From an uncultured Bacteroidales bacterium (GTDB lineage Bacteria > Bacteroidota > Bacteroidia > Bacteroidales > Bacteroidaceae): a DNA stretch of 38,995 bases. The translations under genes and the position numbers were made by a program. The notes beneath the pieces are model-generated. The model did not search any database, had not been told where the DNA came from, and saw only the letters and a list, made by a program, of their open reading frames with translations. Shown one piece after another: positions 38,111-38,995 of this stretch (within the stretch, counting starts at the first letter, position 1; the number at the start of each line of letters is the position of its first letter). Location: the NCBI GenBank assembly GCA_937898885.1, contig CALDKD010000019.1:1-38995 (forward strand), in the 5' to 3' direction.

Positions 38111-38874
38111 TTATGAGAAATATTTTAAGACTGGCAGTTTCCTGCCTTGCCGTTATGACGGCCTTCCCGGCATTTTCACAAAAGACCGATGACTATCTGA
38201 TTCCGTCAGGATACACGGGAGTCAGACAACCTCTCAAATTTGTCAGCAAGGACATTTCAACTCTAATCTCTATGGAGGAAACTGTAAATCTTGCCATGTC
38301 GAACAACAATAAGCCTTCGTCAAGGAAAGACGTGTGCTGGGGTGAGAAAGTGGCCCCTTCATTTGAAGAGAGCTATGAAATACAGTGCATTCGCGATTAC
38401 AGATCCGAATCATACTGTCTGCAGCTGACTGTTGAAAATCAGGACAATCCCTATGTTCTGGAGATTGATGACACACTGGCATATCAGATAGGAACTCTGT
38501 TTGACGCCGCTGTATATTCGGCAAGCTATCTGCCTGCAAAAGAATGGATGCAGAGTAAAGTGAGCACGATAAAGGCAGGTGGCAGTTTGCTGACAGCTGT
38601 AGGTGTTGACGGGACGACATTCAATTTCTTCAACTACAGTTACGGTGCACAATGTTGGTCGCCTCGTGACGGCAACAATGCCAGACTGGTGTCTGTAGGT
38701 CGTGCGCTGTATGATGCCATAGCACATAAAGACCTTGAACCGGTCAAGGCCATGCTGCCGGAAATCAAATCTCTGACAGAGTCATACGCATCGCTGCTTC
38801 AGGACCCGTATCGCGAATACTTCCTGTTGAGAATCGACATGAAACCCGGCGGACTCTGGTGGCTGAGCCTGTAA
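38107..38874 (+). CDS. Secreted protein of unknown function, third gene of the blaI operon
   Basis: A 255-residue protein with an N-terminal signal peptide (MRNILRLAVSCLAVMTAFPA, cleavage near FSQ). Not recognised as any family. The mature part is mixed alpha/beta with two Cys in the middle (VCWGEKV and IQCIRDY) and others later (YCLQL, AQCWSP), so disulfides are possible. The C-terminus is aromatic (MKPGGLWWLSL). The start overlaps the M56 gene (ATGA at 38107); ATG 38113 would give a cleaner signal peptide. Genetic coupling to the repressor/sensor pair suggests it is the regulated output or a periplasmic partner of the sensor. Confidence 0.65.
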   Translation: MIMRNILRLAVSCLAVMTAFPAFSQKTDDYLIPSGYTGVRQPLKFVSKDISTLISMEETVNLAMSNNNKPSSRKDVCWGEKVAPSFEESYEIQCIRDYRSESYCLQLTVENQDNPYVLEIDDTLAYQIGTLFDAAVYSASYLPAKEWMQSKVSTIKAGGSLLTAVGVDGTTFNFFNYSYGAQCWSPRDGNNARLVSVGRALYDAIAHKDLEPVKAMLPEIKSLTESYASLLQDPYREYFLLRIDMKPGGLWWLSL

Positions 38875-38911
38875 TAGCCTAATGCGGAAATGTCATTAAA
38901 CAAGACGGTTC

Positions 38912-38963
38912 ACGGCCCAATATATCAGAAGTGATTTCTTATACGGCCCTAACCATATCAGAA
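38912..38963. repeat. Imperfect direct repeat after the last gene
   Basis: ACGGCCC followed after a few bases by ATATCAGAA occurs at 38912-38930 and again, slightly altered, at 38943-38962. Bases 38875-38995 hold no recognised gene or clear terminator. Confidence 0.4.
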
Positions 38964-38995
38964 CGTATATTTACCAAGGATTTGAATTATAATAT

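Overview
The window looks like a chromosomal segment of a Bacteroidales bacterium (Bacteroides/Prevotella group; genus not resolved). Reasons: most recognisable genes belong to Bacteroidota-typical families (DUF4837 lipoprotein, DUF4922, DUF5715). Promoters are of the TTTG-N(18-21)-TAnnTTTG type, best seen before rpsA and blaI. Shine-Dalgarno sequences are mostly absent. No tRNA, rRNA, CRISPR array, transposase or phage gene was seen.

Layout. 1-438: non-coding, with short CTTAACAC repeats and copy A of a large inverted-repeat element, then dnaB (439-1971). 2025-3446: secreted alkaline phosphatase on the minus strand. 3505-9912, minus strand, tightly packed and read right to left: rlmN, a DUF4837 lipoprotein, pdxA, a nucleotidyltransferase, an ATP-grasp enzyme, a CDP-alcohol phosphatidyltransferase and a HAD phosphatase. 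The last four look like a pathway that activates a small alcohol and attaches it through a phosphodiester, but the product is unknown. 10108-17974, plus strand: a glycosyltransferase, a DUF4922-SpoIID fusion, an AmgK-like sugar kinase fused to a RapZ C-terminal domain, a MurU-like nucleotidyltransferase, an AmpG-like permease and a BadF-type GlcNAc kinase. Together these read as a peptidoglycan/amino-sugar salvage cluster. 18127-22638: rpsA, RNase Z, then an ECF sigma/anti-sigma-like/Spy-like envelope-stress triad. 22703-28457, minus strand: valS, a membrane-anchored coiled-coil protein and a DEAD-box helicase with a DbpA-type RNA-binding domain. 28549-33486, plus strand: mazG, ilvE, trmB, mrp and a membrane-anchored M15-like (DUF5715) protein.

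From about 33.5 kb the character changes to long intergenic stretches, hairpins and genes that use GAA more than the GAG-rich upstream genes. This part holds copy B of the inverted-repeat element in opposite orientation, a thioredoxin-like secreted protein with a single active-site Cys, a promoter/terminator pair that could make a small RNA, twin palindromes, and a BlaI / M56-metallopeptidase / secreted-protein operon with a clear promoter and a candidate operator.

Most notable: (1) the two copies of the ~171-bp inverted-repeat element are equal in length and differ by seven compensatory base-pair changes plus strand-specific G.U-preserving changes, so the fold appears to be selected; (2) two unusual domain fusions sit in the wall-salvage cluster (DUF4922-SpoIID with no signal peptide, and AmgK-RapZ-C); (3) there is an uncharacterised four-gene phospho-headgroup cassette.
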